Of a stretch of 64,000 nt of DNA, positions 61,321 to 64,000 are shown piece by piece; the first letter of the stretch is position 1; each line of letters opens with the position of its first letter. The DNA lies in the NCBI GenBank assembly GCA_964496435.1, contig CAZBZP010000001.1:339668-403667 (forward strand). The letters run 5' to 3'. This DNA comes from Berkiella sp964496435 (GTDB lineage: Bacteria > Pseudomonadota > Gammaproteobacteria > Berkiellales > Berkiellaceae). Under the pieces are notes generated by a model. The model made no database searches. It worked only from the letters and a program-made list of their open reading frames with translations, and was not told the DNA's origin. The translations under genes and the position numbers were made by a program.

Positions 61321-63371
61321 TGTAGTAGGGTTTTAGCTTTCTTTAGGGGCGTAACTGCATCTGTATGCGTTTTTCTAAGCTTTTTCGTTGCTTCATGCCC
61401 TGGAACAAAGACTTGTGCTGCAGTTAAGCTGCTCTCTTTTTCGACCGGCCTTTGCTTTAAGCTTGCAATTTCCTTTTTTAGTGCCGCAACCTCTTCCTTG
61501 TGCTGCTTAAACTGCTTTAACCCCGTAGCACTGTCTACCTGCCTTGCCGAGCACTCAGCAACTAAGGGGTGCTTATCGGGATTATAGTGTGGGGATGCAT
61601 ATTTTATTTTAGCTGAACTGAGAGCTTGTTCTTGATAGCTGTAGAAGTATGAAGTAAGGATAGCATTTCTTAGGGTTAAAACGGCGGGGCTGTCGGATGC
61701 AACCTTTCTCACATAGTCAAAGGCTTGCTCTAAGCGTTGTTCTCTTTGTGCAAGTGATTCTTGAGTTAATTCTATATCTAATGGTTCCTCTTGGGCATCC
61801 AATTTTCCACAGAAAAGTAGATCTGCCATTCTCATATTCAGCTCATCTTCTCTCATTTGAGCATCTTCATCTTGCATTAACACATGTTGATATGCAACAG
61901 CAGCATTAGCAAAATCACCGATTTCCTCGAGTACTTTGCCAAGTAAAATATAACCTTCTGGATGACCCTGCTTTTGAGCAGCTTTAGCATCATTAAATGC
62001 CGCTTCTATCTTCGCATTTAGTTTTAATACTTGAGATTCCTGAAAGTTTTTACCTGGCAGTGTTTCTAGCAATGTTTTAAGCAAACCATCCCTTAATATT
62101 GCTGTATTATTAAATAGAACGACTTCAGTTCTTAAACTTGACTTTTCATCTATAATTGCATTACGTGTGATTTGCAAATAGCTATGCATAAACTTTATTT
62201 CATATAAAGTAGCGCCTAAACAAAGATAACTATACAAATTTAAATATCTAAAAGATGGATCTATTAATGTTTTATGCCAGAGTTCAATAATATATTTATA
62301 TTCATAGAGCTGCTCAACAGTTAAATGCTTTACAAATAATTCATAAATGTCTATATAGGGGCTTTGGATAGATATGCTTGATCCTGCAGTTACTTTATCG
62401 AACATATTCGAGTACGGATTTAAGGCAGATTTAATTGCAAGAATAAGATTAACATCCTTTGCTTGAGCCTTTCGATGAAGCCTCAGGTAAAAGTTTCCTA
62501 CTTTTTCCCACTGTTGTAGACTCAGTTTTTTGAAGAAACAATTGAGTAACTCATAGCCAAAATAACAACCTATGGTTCTATAAACGTCGGGTGTATAGCA
62601 CATATCCAGCATCATCATGATGGATGGTGATTGGGGATCTGGTTGAGACGTTAGATCTAATTGTTGCCATTGGGAGGATGCTAGGTTTTTTATAACTAAA
62701 ATTAAACAATCACCAGCCACACCTTTTAAATCACTGGATCTCTGAAAGCGATTAACTAACCACCATAATATGGATTTTCCATCCTTTCCCTGTTCCTGAA
62801 AATCTAGCCTTTGCCATTGCTCTGGTCTTAAGTTTTTGCATATTCTTAGAATTGCAGCAGGCTCAAATGTTTGATCAACGATGAGTCTATATAATCCTGT
62901 AAAACCTTTGTAAGGCCCTGATGTTTCCTTTTGATGTAACGCCAACTTCACAATATGATTGATATAGGGCAGCTTTAAATATTCATCTAAGGAAATAATT
63001 GGTTTTGTATAATACACGCAACCTTCAGGATTATAGCTAAATTTACGTTTTGTCCTTGCATACAAAATGCTCAAAATGTTTTGAATCGAGTTAGGCTTTT
63101 CCATATGAATACGAAAATTTTCTTTAAATTCCGATAATACTGCATAATCATTTTTATTCAAGATTTGTTGGGTTGTTCTGATCCTGTCATCACTATAGCT
63201 TTCCTTAAATTTCAGATATTCTTCCTCATATATTTCTCCAAGCACTTTAGGATCAGCCAATGCAACAGGCTCAGATTCTGTAATCAATGATTCTAAAACC
63301 GGCGTCATGATAGCATTAATTTCTTTCTGGATTTCAGCTTTCAAGTAGGCATTAAATGATGTGCCCTGCAT
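61314..63371 (-). CDS. Repeat-containing hypothetical protein, 685 aa, copy 1
   Basis: The protein is not recognised. The middle (residues about 165-330) has a degenerate repeat built on LxxxQWxxLDxxxQ (NLRPEQWQRLDFQEQ, NLASSQWQQLDLTSQ, KLSLQQWEKVG). A TPR-like segment (GHPEGYILLGKVLEEIGDFANA) follows near 470, and the C-terminus is a coiled coil and basic (KEEVAALKKEIASLKQ). No signal peptide. A second copy lies at the right edge. It looks like a host-interaction protein, but that is only by style. Confidence 0.75.
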   Translation of the reverse strand: MQGTSFNAYLKAEIQKEINAIMTPVLESLITESEPVALADPKVLGEIYEEEYLKFKESYSDDRIRTTQQILNKNDYAVLSEFKENFRIHMEKPNSIQNILSILYARTKRKFSYNPEGCVYYTKPIISLDEYLKLPYINHIVKLALHQKETSGPYKGFTGLYRLIVDQTFEPAAILRICKNLRPEQWQRLDFQEQGKDGKSILWWLVNRFQRSSDLKGVAGDCLILVIKNLASSQWQQLDLTSQPDPQSPSIMMMLDMCYTPDVYRTIGCYFGYELLNCFFKKLSLQQWEKVGNFYLRLHRKAQAKDVNLILAIKSALNPYSNMFDKVTAGSSISIQSPYIDIYELFVKHLTVEQLYEYKYIIELWHKTLIDPSFRYLNLYSYLCLGATLYEIKFMHSYLQITRNAIIDEKSSLRTEVVLFNNTAILRDGLLKTLLETLPGKNFQESQVLKLNAKIEAAFNDAKAAQKQGHPEGYILLGKVLEEIGDFANAAVAYQHVLMQDEDAQMREDELNMRMADLLFCGKLDAQEEPLDIELTQESLAQREQRLEQAFDYVRKVASDSPAVLTLRNAILTSYFYSYQEQALSSAKIKYASPHYNPDKHPLVAECSARQVDSATGLKQFKQHKEEVAALKKEIASLKQRPVEKESSLTAAQVFVPGHEATKKLRKTHTDAVTPLKKAKTLLQK

Positions 63372-63782
63372 ACATCTTCTCTCTATAGAATGGTTAGTTT
63401 TGAAAATAAGCTAAATTATATTACTTAAGTTGTGTAGCTTCAATTGAAAAGCGAATGAAAGGACCTTGAAACTTAAGAATATGCTCTAAAAATCAAATAA
63501 TTATATAGCTTTGATAGCTGCAGATTTACTTGAAGTATAATTTATTCCATTATAATCACACTATTACCGTCTACTGCACAAAATACATTTGCTTTAAACT
63601 TAGCATGAATTGAAAATGCAAAGATCAATACTTTAAAAGAATTCGCCAAAGCTTAAATACTTACCACATATTCGATTAAACAAAAGCAGGCCTTTTGTGC
63701 ATATTTTTAAACTTCTCAAATGCCAGTTCATCTATCATGTTTAAGCTAGCATTAAATTGAAGAACCCATGATGGGTTCCTCT
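63372..63782. other. Intergenic stretch between the two repeat genes
   Basis: About 410 bases without a plausible gene. It is AT-rich and should hold the promoter of the first copy. Near 63764-63785 it contains a hairpin (GAACCCAT / ATGGGTTC) that matches the core of the terminator at 61282. The rest has no recognised element. Confidence 0.6.
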
Positions 63783-64000
63783 TTATTTTTGTAGTAGGGT
63801 TTTAGCTTTCTTCAGGGGCGTAACCGCATCTGTATGCGTTTTTCTAAGCTTTTTCGTTGCTTCATGCCCTGGTACATAAACTTGTGCTGCAGTTAAGCTG
63901 CTCTCTTCTTCGATAGGACTTTGCTTTAAGCTTGCAATTTCCTTTCTCAAGGCCGCAACTTCCTCTTTGAGCTGCTTAAACTGCTTTAACCCCGTTGCAC
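63783..64000 (-). CDS. C-terminal part of a second repeat protein (copy 2), continues past window
   Basis: The last 71 residues (to the TAA at 63783) match copy 1 at about 65 of 71 positions, including FKQ(L/H)KEEVAAL, SLTAAQV(Y/F)VPGHEATKKLR and PLKKAKTLLQK. The 5' part lies beyond the window. The end of the gene and its terminator were duplicated together with copy 1. Confidence 0.85.
   Translation of the reverse strand, partial: ATGLKQFKQLKEEVAALRKEIASLKQSPIEEESSLTAAQVYVPGHEATKKLRKTHTDAVTPLKKAKTLLQK

Noticed and set aside
1..64000. CRISPR arrays, complete insertion sequences or rRNA genes
   Set aside because: No regularly spaced direct repeats of the right length, no transposase-like frames with terminal repeats, and no rRNA signature sequences were seen.

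Overview
The window looks like chromosome from an AT-rich gammaproteobacterium that lives in or on a eukaryotic host, most like the Legionellales/Coxiellaceae or a Berkiella-type relative. This is inferred from the housekeeping gene order (secG-tRNA-Leu-nuoA..., fur/bamE/rnfH/ratA/smpB/ssrA, hrcA-grpE-dnaK-dnaJ-dapB) and from large eukaryotic-like genes (ankyrin repeats, an OTU deubiquitinase domain, a PPP-type phosphatase) placed between the conserved blocks. No species can be named from the sequence alone.

Region 1 (1-16.3 kb) is conserved housekeeping DNA, nearly all on the minus strand: nuoABCDE and part of nuoF, preceded by tpiA, secG and a tRNA-Leu(GAG); then glmM, folP, ftsH and rlmE; yhbY on the plus strand; and carA-carB-greA. 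Many genes overlap by a few bases. The gaps hold inverted repeats and REP-like sequences.

Region 2 (16.4-22.4 kb) is accessory: a membrane-inserting glycine-zipper protein, a small cupin, an unknown protein and a 992-residue GH13 (alpha-amylase superfamily) protein without a signal peptide.

Region 3 (22.4-28.5 kb) is the heat-shock operon hrcA-grpE-dnaK-dnaJ plus dapB. Good sigma-32 promoters sit before grpE and before dnaK, and a terminator-like hairpin sits just before dnaJ.

Region 4 (28.5-41 kb) holds candidate host-directed proteins around nadK-recN: an ankyrin protein, a 1843-residue protein with a SidE/Dup-like phosphodiesterase region, a clear OTU cysteine-protease domain and C-terminal ankyrin repeats, a WipA/WipB-like phosphatase with a C-terminal membrane hairpin, and a second ankyrin protein with a basic C-terminus. 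The OTU protein is the most interesting gene in the window.

Region 5 (41-44.8 kb) is conserved again: fur with its own Fur box, bamE, rnfH, ratA, smpB, a DCC-family thiol protein and tmRNA (tag ANDNNYAVAA).

Region 6 (44.8 to about 59.9 kb) is an integrative island inserted at the 3' end of ssrA. It carries a P4-type integrase, a type I restriction-modification operon led by a ribbon-helix-helix regulator with a palindromic operator, an unrecognised divergent gene pair, an AlpA-like regulator, a primase/helicase, small mobile-element genes and a RecB/RNase H-like nuclease. GGGGGTAC-type repeats occur at both ends and probably bind the integrase.

Region 7 (59.9-64 kb) holds a secreted trypsin-like protease and a 685-residue repeat protein. 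The 3' end of a second, nearly identical copy of that repeat gene, with part of its terminator, enters from the right edge.
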